From: Pontibacillus salicampi
Lineage (GTDB): Bacteria; Bacillota; Bacilli; Bacillales; BH030062
Direction: 5' to 3'
Assembly (NCBI RefSeq): GCF_042434395.1
Contig: NZ_JBHLTP010000003.1
Span: 558,001-622,000 of the forward strand
DNA: 64,000 nt
Within the stretch, counting starts at the first letter, position 1, and each line of letters begins with the position of its first letter. The notes below the pieces were generated by a model. That model was given only the letters and a program-made list of their open reading frames with translations, was not told the DNA's origin and ran no database searches. Position numbers and translations under genes: made by a program. Below, in pieces: positions 42,426 to 51,158 of the stretch.

Positions 42426-44219
42426 ATGAGTGAACATAAATATTCAAAAACGTGGAAAATATATAGCAAATGGAATATAGGTTCGGATTTGTCTGAGCTT
42501 CCTATTCCCATTCAGGTAATTGGCGAGCAAATGGAAGAATTAAAGAAGCTGGTGGAACAATTAGAAATTACAGCAACTCCTGAGGTAAATACCTTGGAAC
42601 ACACTATTCACACCTTAGAAGAAATAAAAGATAGTCTAGCAGAGATTAGTTCTCTCTTAACCTGTAAACGAGCAGAAAACACACAAGAAGAGGAAACACC
42701 ACAATGGAAGGAAGCTGTTTCTAGCCTTCGCTTAGATTTTCAATCACAAGCGGACAGATTGTACAAGCTTCTATTCAAATTAGAGGAACCGGTCTGGAAA
42801 CGTATCCTGGACCAGTTACCACATTACCAATTTATTTTAGAAGAATGGCGAGATAAGGCCGGTAGAGCATTGGGCGAAAGAGTAGAATTTCTATTAGAGG
42901 ATGGGTACTACTGCTGGGAAGACCTATATCATCAAACAGTAAACGATATGACTATTTACATGGTGATAGGCAAAGAGAACAGAAAGCTAACCATTGCCCA
43001 AACTAGAAATTTACGCTCCCACATGATGAAGGATGTTCGGGTACATTCTTTTCAACAATTACATCATGCATTCGAAGATAAATCTAATATCTTTTCCTCC
43101 ATTCTAAACCGAATTGCTGGAGTTAGGACCCGCTTGTGTGAATTAAGAGCGATAGACACGCCGTTCGACGAAGCTCTTACCAATAACCGTATAAAGAAGG
43201 AAACGCTTCAGGTGATGTGGGACGTCATTGAGCGCAACAAACAACCCTTTATAGATTACTTATCTCATAGAGCTAAATTATTTGGCAATCAAACTATGAA
43301 GGCGTATGACTTTTGGGCCCCCATTAATAAGGAAGTAGCCTCCTATGATTATGATCAAGGTGTGGATTTTGTTTTGTATAACCTAGAGAGGTATGGAACA
43401 AAAATGTCTAACTTCGCTAAAAAAGCGTTCCAGCAACATTGGGTGGAGGCAGAAGACCGTCCTAACAAATCGGCGTATGCTTTTTGTGCAGCCTTTCCAT
43501 TATCAGGACAATCGAGAGTTTGTATGACATATGGTGGACAAATGACAGATGTGCTAGTGCTTGCCCATGAGTTAGGTCATGCGTTTCACAATGAGGCCCT
43601 TAACAACGTATCACCCGTATTAAGAGATTATCCTATGACTCTAGCAGAGACAGCTTCTACCTATACAGAGATGATAATGCTGCGTGCCGCCTATCAGGAG
43701 GCAGCTTCCAAAGAACAGCAGCTCTTCTTATTAGAAGAGAAGCTAAAGCGAAGCGTCATGAATTTTATGGAAATCCACTCTAGGTATTTATTTGAGTCGA
43801 AACTATATGAAGAAAGAAAACAAGGATACATTCCAACCCGTCGCTTGAACACAATTATGGAGGAGTCTTTCAATAAAGGCTATCTCGGTTCCATAGACCA
43901 TCTCTCTCCTTATGCATGGGCTACTATACCTCATTACTTTAAAACGGAGGCACCCTTCTATAATTTCCCTTATACATTTGGATATTTATTTGCAATGGGG
44001 ATTTATGCTGAAGGAGAGCAGGAAGGAGAAGAGTTTGAGTCGAAATATGTCGCTTTACTCGAAGATTCTGGTCGGATGTCTGTAGAAGAGTTGGCTATGA
44101 AGCATTTAGGTGCGGACATAACACAAGAAAGCTTCTGGGAGAATGGAATGCAACGATGTATTCAGGATGTGCAAGATTTTATACATATAAGTGAACAAGT
44201 ATATAACACATCTCCATAG
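42426..44219 (+). CDS. pepF: M3-family oligoendopeptidase F
   Basis: Cytoplasmic zinc oligopeptidase (597 residues). The active site is HELGHAFHNE: His381, Glu382, His385, with Glu408 (LAETAST) as third ligand. The N-terminal helical domain matches the oligoendopeptidase F group. It degrades peptides of roughly 5-20 residues, for example products of uptake or protein turnover. GGGAGGAA precedes the start. Length is normal. Confidence 0.9.
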   Translation: MSEHKYSKTWKIYSKWNIGSDLSELPIPIQVIGEQMEELKKLVEQLEITATPEVNTLEHTIHTLEEIKDSLAEISSLLTCKRAENTQEEETPQWKEAVSSLRLDFQSQADRLYKLLFKLEEPVWKRILDQLPHYQFILEEWRDKAGRALGERVEFLLEDGYYCWEDLYHQTVNDMTIYMVIGKENRKLTIAQTRNLRSHMMKDVRVHSFQQLHHAFEDKSNIFSSILNRIAGVRTRLCELRAIDTPFDEALTNNRIKKETLQVMWDVIERNKQPFIDYLSHRAKLFGNQTMKAYDFWAPINKEVASYDYDQGVDFVLYNLERYGTKMSNFAKKAFQQHWVEAEDRPNKSAYAFCAAFPLSGQSRVCMTYGGQMTDVLVLAHELGHAFHNEALNNVSPVLRDYPMTLAETASTYTEMIMLRAAYQEAASKEQQLFLLEEKLKRSVMNFMEIHSRYLFESKLYEERKQGYIPTRRLNTIMEESFNKGYLGSIDHLSPYAWATIPHYFKTEAPFYNFPYTFGYLFAMGIYAEGEQEGEEFESKYVALLEDSGRMSVEELAMKHLGADITQESFWENGMQRCIQDVQDFIHISEQVYNTSP

Positions 44220-44489
44220 ACAAGGCCCTTTTTTTTCATAAAACCTATTCATTTCAAAGATAGATGGAGTTGTTGCTGGAAATTTGGAATAATGAACACT
44301 AACTAAGTCGGAAGATACGATGAATTCACACCTGTCAGAAGGGGGGAGGGATTCTTTGTTCAACAGATGAACTAGAACCCCTCCAAAATAAAGAAAAAAT
44401 CAACCATGTGGGTTTACTAGAAATAGAATGGTAACATTTATTATTTGTTTACCGAGCAGGTGGTATGATTAAAGCACACACCTGTTTTC

Positions 44490-44741
44490 TTAGGAGTGGA
44501 CATGAAAATAGACAGCAATTCCTGATGAAAGAATACCTAAGCATAACAGGCTCCATAGGACTAGTTTGTCAAAGCGAGAATAGAGATTGGTTAGAATAAA
44601 GTAAAGAGGAGTCATGGAGGCGAGTGTTATGTATGCTTCTGTTAGCTCCTTATTGGTGTAGGAACCTGATTTCCAAATAAAGTATAAAATCCATGCGGCT
44701 ACTCCTATTAATCCAAGAACATTCATGAACTTTTTATCCAT
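44490..44741 (-). CDS. small membrane protein (83 aa)
   Basis: Three hydrophobic stretches at about residues 6-22, 33-52 and 57-78; the first loop has WKSGSYTNKELTEAY. The start Met at 44741 follows CAGGAG by 5 nt; a longer frame reaches 44825 without a ribosome-binding site. Resembles small YtpI-like membrane proteins, but this is only a visual impression. It is divergent from the next gene. Confidence 0.55.
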   Translation of the reverse strand: MDKKFMNVLGLIGVAAWILYFIWKSGSYTNKELTEAYITLASMTPLYFILTNLYSRFDKLVLWSLLCLGILSSGIAVYFHVHS

Positions 44742-44962
44742 GTCTTCTCCTGAATGCCGGTAATAGGAGGGATACAACATAGGTTCGTATAGTCGGCCAC
44801 CCCTTTCTGTTAGGTATTGTCCCACTTCACATCCTTAAGCTCTTCCTTCTGACGTCTAAGCTTAGTGTATCACTTCATTTTCATTTTTTCATTAGTAGGC
44901 ATTTATACAAATCATTGCAAAGGAACAGGTCAATTCGTCTATTTGTGGTGGGAGAGTAATAT

Positions 44963-45238
44963 ATGAAAAGTCGGAACTTAAAGAAGTATTTTTTTATGAT
45001 CATTGGTCACATTGGGCTGTTATTTCTAGGATTAGGTATGATGAGATATTTTGTTGTTTTTGAAGATTCCGTAGGACAATGGCTTATTTTATTTGGAATA
45101 CTATTTGTTAGCAACTTAATAGGATTTTTAGAGCATAAAGCAGGAGTTACCACCAAAGAATCCTTGATAAGCTCCACTTTACTAGTAATTGTCTTTATAC
45201 TAGTAACCGTATTTTTTTCTTTTAATATTACCTGTTAA
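44963..45238 (+). CDS. small membrane protein (91 aa)
   Basis: Basic N-terminus (MKSRNLKKYF) followed by three hydrophobic segments (about 10-28, 37-55, 68-88). GGGAG lies 8 nt before the ATG. Not recognised. It converges with the OsmC gene at a shared terminator. Confidence 0.55.
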   Translation: MKSRNLKKYFFMIIGHIGLLFLGLGMMRYFVVFEDSVGQWLILFGILFVSNLIGFLEHKAGVTTKESLISSTLLVIVFILVTVFFSFNITC

Positions 45239-45264
45239 GGCTGTTTTACTTCGAAAAAATAAAA

Positions 45265-45293
45265 ATACCCCTGAGTACCTGACTTAGGGGTAT
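45265..45293. terminator. bidirectional terminator
   Basis: ATACCCCT / AGGGGTAT with partial extension (GAGT/ACTT); A-rich on the left, so it mainly serves the OsmC gene on the minus strand. Confidence 0.7.
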
Positions 45294-45306
45294 GGTGTAC
45301 TGTTAG

Positions 45307-45732
45307 TTATAGCAATTTCTTCCCTGCTTCTCCATTGATGGAATAGCTTACGGTAAGCTTGGCACTTATGGAGTGAGAAACAGAACAGTACTTGTCCTTC
45401 GATAATTCGATAGCTCGTATTACCTTATCCTCGGGCAATTCTCCCTCAAGAGCATAATGGATGTGGATGTCTGTAAATTTACGTGGATGCTCTTCAGCGC
45501 GGTCTCCTTTAATATCCATATGGAAGGAGGTAGGCTCTAACCGCATCTTTTTCAAAATGGAGATGATATCGATACCTGTACATCCTGCCACTGCATTTAA
45601 CAGATATTCTGTTGGTCGTGCCCCTTCATTCACTCCTCCACTATCTGCACCGGCGTCCATTTTTAACGAGTGTCCTGATGGAGCTTCTCCTTGAAATGCC
45701 ATGTTTCCTGTCCAATTCACTTGAAATTCCAT
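45307..45732 (-). CDS. OsmC-family peroxidase-like protein (YhfA type)
   Basis: OsmC/Ohr fold (141 residues) with both redox cysteines: Cys51 in NAVAGCTGIDI and Cys116 in KYCSVSHS. The spacing and the N-terminal long beta hairpin fit the YhfA-like subgroup of general OsmC proteins rather than Ohr. It would reduce organic hydroperoxides using a thiol; the physiological substrate is uncertain. It is followed upstream on the same strand, after about 100 nt, by a TetR gene. Confidence 0.87.
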   Translation of the reverse strand: MEFQVNWTGNMAFQGEAPSGHSLKMDAGADSGGVNEGARPTEYLLNAVAGCTGIDIISILKKMRLEPTSFHMDIKGDRAEEHPRKFTDIHIHYALEGELPEDKVIRAIELSKDKYCSVSHSISAKLTVSYSINGEAGKKLL

Positions 45733-45830
45733 ACGATTCGTGCTCCTTTGTTCGCAATTGTTACTCAGCTTATGTTTTACTATTGTCCCGTTACTATGTA
45801 ACAGGACAGTAGTTATAATTCCATTTAACC

Positions 45831-46406
45831 CTATTTAACGCCAATGAGCAATTTTGCTGTTTGCTTAACAGAAGTAAATCCATTAGGGGAAAGCTTCATG
45901 GAATTAGTTACCGTTAAGCCTTCATGCAATACTAGTAGCTGTTCACTTATATCGTCAGTATTAGGAACACCAAGCTCAACAAGGTAGGTGGCAAAAAGCT
46001 GTTTAAGCCATTGTTTCTCTTCCATAATGACGTTTCTTCCAGGATGTGTAGGCTCCGCTAATTCGGCTAATGCATTAACAAAGGCGCATCCTCTTTGATC
46101 CTGTTTCTGTAACCAGCTTTCCAGCGCATCATAAATGCTCAGGATTTTGGATAAAGGGTCTTTATCTGAGACGTTATTTACATACTGATTTATATGATCC
46201 TTCCATAATGCATCGCGATTATGAAGGTATGCTACAATCAACTGATCTTTTGAACCAAACCGATCATATAATGTCTTTTTAGTGACCCCAGCTTCTTTGG
46301 CAATGGTCTCTACACCAATAGCGTGGATGCCTTTCCAATAAAATAAGTGAGAAGCTGTATCTAAAATTTTTCGTGCAGCAGGGGTCATGTACGTTGCTTC
46401 CCTCAT
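45831..46406 (-). CDS. TetR/AcrR-family repressor
   Basis: TetR repressor (191 residues) with an N-terminal helix-turn-helix: ARKILDTASHLFYWKGIHAIGVETIAKEAGVTKKTLYDRFGSKDQL in outline. The C-terminal ligand domain is ~140 residues, with a Trp-rich segment near 75-80. It is the second gene of a unit with the EamA transporter (31 nt apart), and a large dyad overlaps the promoter of that unit, so autorepression is likely. Confidence 0.88.
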   Translation of the reverse strand: MREATYMTPAARKILDTASHLFYWKGIHAIGVETIAKEAGVTKKTLYDRFGSKDQLIVAYLHNRDALWKDHINQYVNNVSDKDPLSKILSIYDALESWLQKQDQRGCAFVNALAELAEPTHPGRNVIMEEKQWLKQLFATYLVELGVPNTDDISEQLLVLHEGLTVTNSMKLSPNGFTSVKQTAKLLIGVK

Positions 46407-46437
46407 TATGTTTCACCCTTTGTTTTTGTAAGATTTC

Positions 46438-47346
46438 TTACATTTCTATACAACGTTTCGCCTTCCATTGTCTCATTTCTTTCTGACTGATGATCCATAC
46501 TCCTATAAAACATAATAGCATTCCCATTATAGTGAAGAAACCAATTGTTTCGCCGAACATAAGAAAAGCCCAGATCATGGTGACGGGAGGTGTTAGATAT
46601 AGAAGGCTGCTCACTCTCGTAACACTACCGAGAGTAAGGTTCAGCCAATAAAAGCCATACCCTCCTATGGAAGATAATACTGCCACCCACAGCACAGCAA
46701 CCCAAAAATCGTACGATACGGGTGGGGCTGCCTGGTTAGAGACCAGCGCAATGACAGTAAAGAGCAAAGCACTAATAATGGTTTGAATCGGTAATGCATC
46801 CGAAAGGGGGGCAGAAAAATCGAATTTCTTCTCTAGTAATGTAGAAGTTACTAAACTAACCATTGCCATAACAGATAATGCATAAGCCCAAATGGGAACG
46901 TGAGCGGATGTTCCTAAATCATCATAAACGACAAGCAGCACACCTAATATTCCTATGAGTAACCCTATCCATTCTTTTATAGTGGTGTTCTGCTTCAGTA
47001 CAGGTCCCGCAAGGGCTGCGACAACAATAGGCTGAAGGGTAGTAATCAAATTAGATGTGCCAGCAGAGACACCATTTTCTACAGATAAAAACACACCTAA
47101 TAAATATCCCCCCTGTGCAAGAAGACCTATAAAGGATTGCCATAAAACAATGGTGATGGACATTCTTTTGCGTTGCTTCCAAAGCCACCAGACACTTAAT
47201 ATGGCAGCTGCAACAATAAATCTCCACATTAATACAGTAAGAGAACCTGCTTCAGCGGTGCCTAAACGGGCACCAATAAACCCAGAGCTCCACATGATGA
47301 CGAATCCAACCGCAGCTAGTATATTGATTTGTTGATTTGTGAGCAT
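46438..47346 (-). CDS. EamA/DMT-family transporter
   Basis: Ten-helix drug/metabolite exporter (302 residues) made of two EamA repeats; the RhaT-like GGYLLGVFLSVENGVSAGTSNLI and SSIGGYGFYWLNLTLGSVTRVSSLLYLTPP blocks end helices 4 and 9. Likely a metabolite exporter repressed by the co-transcribed TetR protein. AGGAGGTAG precedes the ATG. Confidence 0.88.
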   Translation of the reverse strand: MLTNQQINILAAVGFVIMWSSGFIGARLGTAEAGSLTVLMWRFIVAAAILSVWWLWKQRKRMSITIVLWQSFIGLLAQGGYLLGVFLSVENGVSAGTSNLITTLQPIVVAALAGPVLKQNTTIKEWIGLLIGILGVLLVVYDDLGTSAHVPIWAYALSVMAMVSLVTSTLLEKKFDFSAPLSDALPIQTIISALLFTVIALVSNQAAPPVSYDFWVAVLWVAVLSSIGGYGFYWLNLTLGSVTRVSSLLYLTPPVTMIWAFLMFGETIGFFTIMGMLLCFIGVWIISQKEMRQWKAKRCIEM

Positions 47347-47360
47347 AATCTACCTCCTGA

Positions 47361-47412
47361 AGTAAACCGACCAGTATAATTTATATAACCATACCGGTCG
47401 GTTTACTGTCAA
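47361..47412 (-). promoter_or_regulatory. promoter with TetR-type operator
   Basis: The two arms AGTAAACCGACC(A/G)GTAT (47361-47377 and the inverse at 47391-47407) match at 16 of 17 positions. On the minus strand TTGACA is at 47412-47407 and TTATAT at 47388-47383, 18 nt apart; the right arm fills the spacer and the left arm lies after the start of transcription. A repressor bound here would block polymerase. Confidence 0.75.
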
Positions 47413-47490
47413 CAAAATTACTTTTGGTAGTTACCACCATAAAGGAATGCAGGGAGTAGGAATGGCTCATTGTATGGTTGAAATAAATAA

Positions 47491-47518
47491 AAGGGTTACT
47501 CTTTTACAAGTAACCCTT
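47491..47518 (-). terminator. terminator of two small genes
   Basis: AAGGGTTACT / AGTAACCCTT, 10 bp with an 8-nt loop, followed on the minus strand by TTATTTATTT. Confidence 0.75.
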
Positions 47519-47528
47519 CATGTAGCAG

Positions 47529-47702
47529 TTAAGGACGCCCATCCTCTCCGCCCTGATATCCTTTTTTGGAGTTTCGATTTGCTGCACGAAGGCTTTTCTC
47601 TCTGCTCATTGTTTCGTCTGTGTACTCAATGCTTTTCATGCTCTCTGTTGGTGTCATGTTATTGGTTTCTGCTGCATCCTTCATGATTTTACGTTTGGTC
47701 AC
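47529..47702 (-). CDS. very small hydrophilic protein (57 aa)
   Basis: GTG at 47702 lies two bases after the stop of the upstream gene, with AAAGGAATGAG ahead. It encodes 57 residues, basic and rich in Met, Thr, Ser, Lys and Asn, ending NSKKGYQGGEDGRP. No hydrophobic segment. The composition recalls small spore-associated proteins of Bacillaceae, but the family is not recognised. Tight coupling to the 77-residue gene and the following terminator support it as real. Confidence 0.55.
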   Translation of the reverse strand: MTKRKIMKDAAETNNMTPTESMKSIEYTDETMSREKSLRAANRNSKKGYQGGEDGRP

Positions 47703-47704
47703 GA

Positions 47705-47938
47705 TTACTCATTCCTTTTGGTTAGTTTTTGAACTTCTTGCATCATTAGCATATATAATTCTGGTTCATGAAAATCTTCGGCCTTCCAATGCTGTCGCAT
47801 CCACAGGTACATTTCTGCAGTGGAGTTAAATACTTCTCCGCTAGTATCCTCTTTACGAATCATATATCTCCCGTTGTCATCGTCAATTGTCACTTCGCAG
47901 GGAAAGGCACCATCTCTACCATATAACTGAAATTCCAT
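47705..47938 (-). CDS. small acidic protein of unknown function (77 aa)
   Basis: Starts MEFQLYGRDGAFPCEVTIDD and has a hydrophobic-aromatic C-terminal helix (MYLWMRQHWKAEDF). AAGGAG is 12 nt upstream. Soluble, probably cytoplasmic. It is translationally linked to the next small gene. Not recognised. Confidence 0.6.
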   Translation of the reverse strand: MEFQLYGRDGAFPCEVTIDDDNGRYMIRKEDTSGEVFNSTAEMYLWMRQHWKAEDFHEPELYMLMMQEVQKLTKRNE

Positions 47939-48087
47939 TATTCTTCATAACTCCTTATTGTATATGTCAAGCGCTGCTTTACTCTTAGTTTGTGCCAGGC
48001 TGATTTCCTTATTCTCCATGATTGGATTAGCGTTATTTCGGGAATTATAACTGTATATCCACAACTTAATAAAAGGAGGATATCCTA

Positions 48088-48315
48088 ATGGGTAAATACA
48101 CCATAAAAAGAGAATTCCATAATGAATTAGCAGAGGCTTTTAACGCAAACACCAGAATTAGTAAAGCGTTTAATAGTGAGTCCCCCCATGATGGTGGAGA
48201 TGGGGAGGGAGAGCTTCTATCCAATTATTACATGAACAATAATACCGCAGCTGTTGATATTACCGACAACAGCCAGCCTCATTTGGAAGATGAGAGAAAC
48301 AAGCACAAAGAATAA
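48088..48315 (+). CDS. small hydrophilic protein (75 aa), paralogue of the 58.6 kb gene
   Basis: No membrane segment. The C-terminal half contains GELLSNYYMNNNTAAVDITD, which aligns with LELLSIYYSNNATIPLDISK of the 63-residue protein at 58597-58788. The N-terminal parts differ. AAAGGAGGA is 8 nt before the ATG, and a strong terminator follows. The family is unknown to me; two copies in one window suggest a small Bacillaceae-specific family. Confidence 0.6.
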   Translation: MGKYTIKREFHNELAEAFNANTRISKAFNSESPHDGGDGEGELLSNYYMNNNTAAVDITDNSQPHLEDERNKHKE

Positions 48316-48321
48316 GTAGCA

Positions 48322-48357
48322 AGCATTTCATGCCCCTTTCATGAAATGCTTTTTTTT
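48322..48357 (+). terminator. terminator after small gene
   Basis: AGCATTTCAT / ATGAAATGCT, 10-bp stem with a 9-nt loop, eight T. Confidence 0.88.
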
Positions 48358-48378
48358 GATTTGGAGAGGTACCGCCTT

Positions 48379-49131
48379 TTATTCTTCCTCAATATAACTG
48401 TCTGCCTCCGAATAGGGAACGTCTCCTAAAATAGACATCATTCCTTCCTCATCTAGCTGTTCTTCATATTCATCATGCTGTTTATTTGGGAATACCTTCA
48501 CTTCATTCCCGTATAAATCTACTCCCGAGAAGTTCTCGTAGTTCTCCACATAGCTGATGTTCTCTTCTGAATGGATATACGTATCACTGTAGTTTTGTAT
48601 ATCCTCCCCTGCAAAATCTGAAGGAGTATCAGAGGTACCATAGCGTGCCACACCTTGCCAGGAATCCTCTGCATCGTAAAAGGTAGTATCAGCCTGTTCA
48701 TCTGTTCGTTGTCGCATGCCTGGTTGTAATATATCCTCTTCTACAGGTCGCTGTTCATGCTCCAGCTTATCACGGCTATGCTCTTTGCAGTATTTGGTAG
48801 TAGGAAGTGCCTCTAACCTTTCGTAAGCTATTTCCTTCCCACATTCCTCGCATGTTCCATAATCCCCGGAACTCATTCTGTACAAAGCTTTCACTACATC
48901 CTTTAATTCCTGTTCTGCATGCTCATTTAAAGCAATATCCTTTTCTCTTTCGTATAGGTCAGTTGCAGAATCTCCAGGATGATTATCGTAGTTAGATAAT
49001 TCTCCAACTGTTTCCTGAAATGCTTCAGATTCTAAGTCAAAGTGGTCATTTTGTTGTAAGTGTGCCACTAATGATTCCTGTTGTTTATGAAGTATTTGTT
49101 GGAGCTTCTCTAATTGATTGGAAGTCAGCAA
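48379..49131 (-). CDS. yteA: YteA-family sporulation protein with DksA/TraR zinc finger
   Basis: Coiled-coil N-terminus (about 1-90) followed by a DksA/TraR C4-type finger: CEECGKEIAYERLEALPTTK then YCKEH (about residues 95-125). The C-terminal ~120 acidic residues include a repeated DVPYSEAD-like end, as in the TIGR02890 yteA family, which is restricted to spore-formers. I start at TTG 49131 because GAAGGAGG lies 7 nt upstream and the product then begins MLTSNQLEKLQQIL, the usual family start; an in-frame ATG at 49155 precedes that site. Function unknown, possibly RNA-polymerase-associated. Confidence 0.85.
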   Translation of the reverse strand: MLTSNQLEKLQQILHKQQESLVAHLQQNDHFDLESEAFQETVGELSNYDNHPGDSATDLYEREKDIALNEHAEQELKDVVKALYRMSSGDYGTCEECGKEIAYERLEALPTTKYCKEHSRDKLEHEQRPVEEDILQPGMRQRTDEQADTTFYDAEDSWQGVARYGTSDTPSDFAGEDIQNYSDTYIHSEENISYVENYENFSGVDLYGNEVKVFPNKQHDEYEEQLDEEGMMSILGDVPYSEADSYIEEE

Positions 49132-49328
49132 TGCTCTTCCTCCTTCAAGTTTCATTTACAAGTTAGTATAAACATCCATGAAGAATTAATGCTTTGGATA
49201 CCAATTATGAACTACTCCTATGTTGTACTAAGCCTCAAGGCTTATAGAGAAATATAGCTTAGGTACATTATGCCAAAACTCGAGTGACTGTAAGATAGAG
49301 GTAGGATAAAGGAAAGGAGGCGAACGAC

Positions 49329-49673
49329 ATGAAAGGTTTTCTATATTTGCTTGGAGCATTGGTTGCTATCACGCTGGTCCTTACCAATCTTGGCCCAATG
49401 ATAATGCTTGGAGTTAGTGTTTGGTTACTGTATGTGGTCCTTAAACAGTATCGCAAATCAGATTCCTCCTCCCAAAAAATAATGTGGATCGTAGCAGGAT
49501 TGCTGGTCCTTAGTATAGCGATTTCTAACCTATATGCCGTAATCGGAATTGCTGCTGCGTATGGGCTGTACGAATTGTATAAGAGCTGGAAGAAGCAGGA
49601 CAAGGCAGCAGATGATAAAACGAGCGACCCTTTTGTGAATTTTGAGAAGCAATGGGCTGATTTACACAAATAA
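49329..49673 (+). CDS. LiaI-like/Lmo0954-family membrane protein
   Basis: Small membrane protein (114 residues) with hydrophobic segments at about 3-42 and 57-80 and a charged C-terminal tail (KSWKKQDKAADDK). AAGGAGG lies 8 nt before the ATG. It is the first gene of a run with a PspA homologue and LiaF-LiaS-LiaR, the place of LiaI in B. subtilis, where LiaI anchors LiaH to the membrane under envelope stress. A 6-4-6 dyad TAAGCC-tcaa-GGCTTA lies 85 bp upstream. Confidence 0.72.
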   Translation: MKGFLYLLGALVAITLVLTNLGPMIMLGVSVWLLYVVLKQYRKSDSSSQKIMWIVAGLLVLSIAISNLYAVIGIAAAYGLYELYKSWKKQDKAADDKTSDPFVNFEKQWADLHK

Positions 49674-49689
49674 TAAAGGAGAGATTACA

Positions 49690-50334
49690 ATGGCTAACAT
49701 ATTTACAAGAATGATGGATTCCATCTCAGCAGATTTACATGAAATGATGGATGAGAAAGAACAAAAGAATCCAGTCGCTTCATTAAACCATTACTTACGA
49801 CAAAGCGAGCAGGAAACAGAGAAGGTCAGGAAGTTAGTGGAAAGACAATATCGATTAAAAGAGGAGTTTTCCAAGGAATACTTACAGGCAAGGGATATGG
49901 CTGAAAAACGAAAATCTCAATTAGAGGTTGCCAACAAGGCAGGAGAAGCGCAGCTGTTGGAGTTTGCTAAACGCGAATTCGAGGAATATACAGCAAGAGC
50001 TGAACGAATGGAAGCTTCACGTAATGAGGCGGAGCAGCAACTAGCGGTTCTGGAACAGAAATATGAAGATATGAAGCATCGATTGAAGGATATGAAATTA
50101 AAACGGATGGAATTAATGGGAAGAGAAAATATTGCAAGTGCTCATTATCGTATGAACACCGTTATGAGTGAATCGGTGGACCAGCCCTATTCTCGTTTTG
50201 GAGAATTAGAAAATTATATTCAAAACATGGAGTATAAAGTAAATAGCTCGTACTACAAGAATACCTTTGATAGTAAAATTGCACAATTGGAAAAAGAGAT
50301 GGAAAATCGGGAAAACGTTACAGCTCCATCCTAG
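49690..50334 (+). CDS. liaH: PspA/IM30-family protein (LiaH-like)
   Basis: Phage-shock-protein-A homologue, 214 residues, almost wholly coiled-coil. The N-terminus NIFTRMMDSISADLHEMMDE is the amphipathic membrane-sensing helix; the rest alternates charged heptads. It forms large rings that protect the membrane under envelope stress. ATG 49690 is used; AAAGGAGAG precedes it. It starts 16 nt after the LiaI-like gene. Confidence 0.88.
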   Translation: MANIFTRMMDSISADLHEMMDEKEQKNPVASLNHYLRQSEQETEKVRKLVERQYRLKEEFSKEYLQARDMAEKRKSQLEVANKAGEAQLLEFAKREFEEYTARAERMEASRNEAEQQLAVLEQKYEDMKHRLKDMKLKRMELMGRENIASAHYRMNTVMSESVDQPYSRFGELENYIQNMEYKVNSSYYKNTFDSKIAQLEKEMENRENVTAPS

Positions 50335-50432
50335 AAATGTGATATTCTAAAACAGTAGTAATGGAAAGGCGCAGTATTCTGCGTCTTTTCTATATGGACA
50401 GCTTAGATTATAGATGGAAAGGAGACACCCAT

Positions 50433-51158
50433 ATGTTTTCAAAAATATCTACCAATACGATAAATTGGATTATTATCATAGGGGTGGCCCTTCTTGGGAT
50501 AGAAATAGCCTTTTTTAATGGTGAGTTAATTTTTTCTTTATTGTTCGCTTCCATACTTGCCTACATTGGTAGAAGGTATTATTACAAAACATACGGCAAG
50601 GTACTGTTTTGGATCGGAATAATCATGCTGGCTATTACGGTAATGAATATGATTGCTGTACGATTTTTAATTATCGTAGGCTTTGCTTTGTTCCTGCAGC
50701 ATCATTACAAATCTAAACAAGGTCCTGTCAAGTGGGATGTTTCCTTTGAGGAGGCGCATTCTGAAGCGGAAGCTTTGTTTCAGACAGAACCGTTAATTCC
50801 ACAAAAGCTATTAGGCGATCACATTACTAGTGAGATAGGATATGAATGGCATGATATTACTATTCATGGGGGAGTCGGAGACCGTGTTCTAGATTTAAGC
50901 AACACGGTATTGCCAGAGGATTCATTTATTGCAATACGCCATTTTATCGGAAATATAGAAATATATGTGCCGTATGAAATAGAGATAAGTATTCATCATA
51001 GTTCTTTGTTTGGCAGGGCTAATATTCTCGGTCAGTATCATATGAACATAATGAACCAACAGCTTTCCTACCATACCGCCGACTATTACACGACGAAGCC
51101 ACGAGTTAAAATCATGACTTCATTATTGTCAGGTGATATAGAGGTGAAGCGCATATGA
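50433..51158 (+). CDS. liaF: LiaF-like regulator of LiaS
   Basis: Membrane protein (241 residues) with four N-terminal hydrophobic segments in about 85 residues, then the cytoplasmic DUF2154 domain (SNTVLPEDSFIAIRHFIGNIEIYVPYEIEI region and HHSSLFGRANILG). LiaF inhibits the kinase LiaS in unstressed cells. ATG 50433 is used, with AAAGGAG upstream. It overlaps liaS by 4 nt (ATGA). Confidence 0.88.
   Translation: MFSKISTNTINWIIIIGVALLGIEIAFFNGELIFSLLFASILAYIGRRYYYKTYGKVLFWIGIIMLAITVMNMIAVRFLIIVGFALFLQHHYKSKQGPVKWDVSFEEAHSEAEALFQTEPLIPQKLLGDHITSEIGYEWHDITIHGGVGDRVLDLSNTVLPEDSFIAIRHFIGNIEIYVPYEIEISIHHSSLFGRANILGQYHMNIMNQQLSYHTADYYTTKPRVKIMTSLLSGDIEVKRI

Noticed and set aside
49229..49244. TAAGCC-tcaa-GGCTTA dyad as the LiaR binding site
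   Set aside because: Right place but does not resemble the LiaR site I remember; noted only as a dyad.
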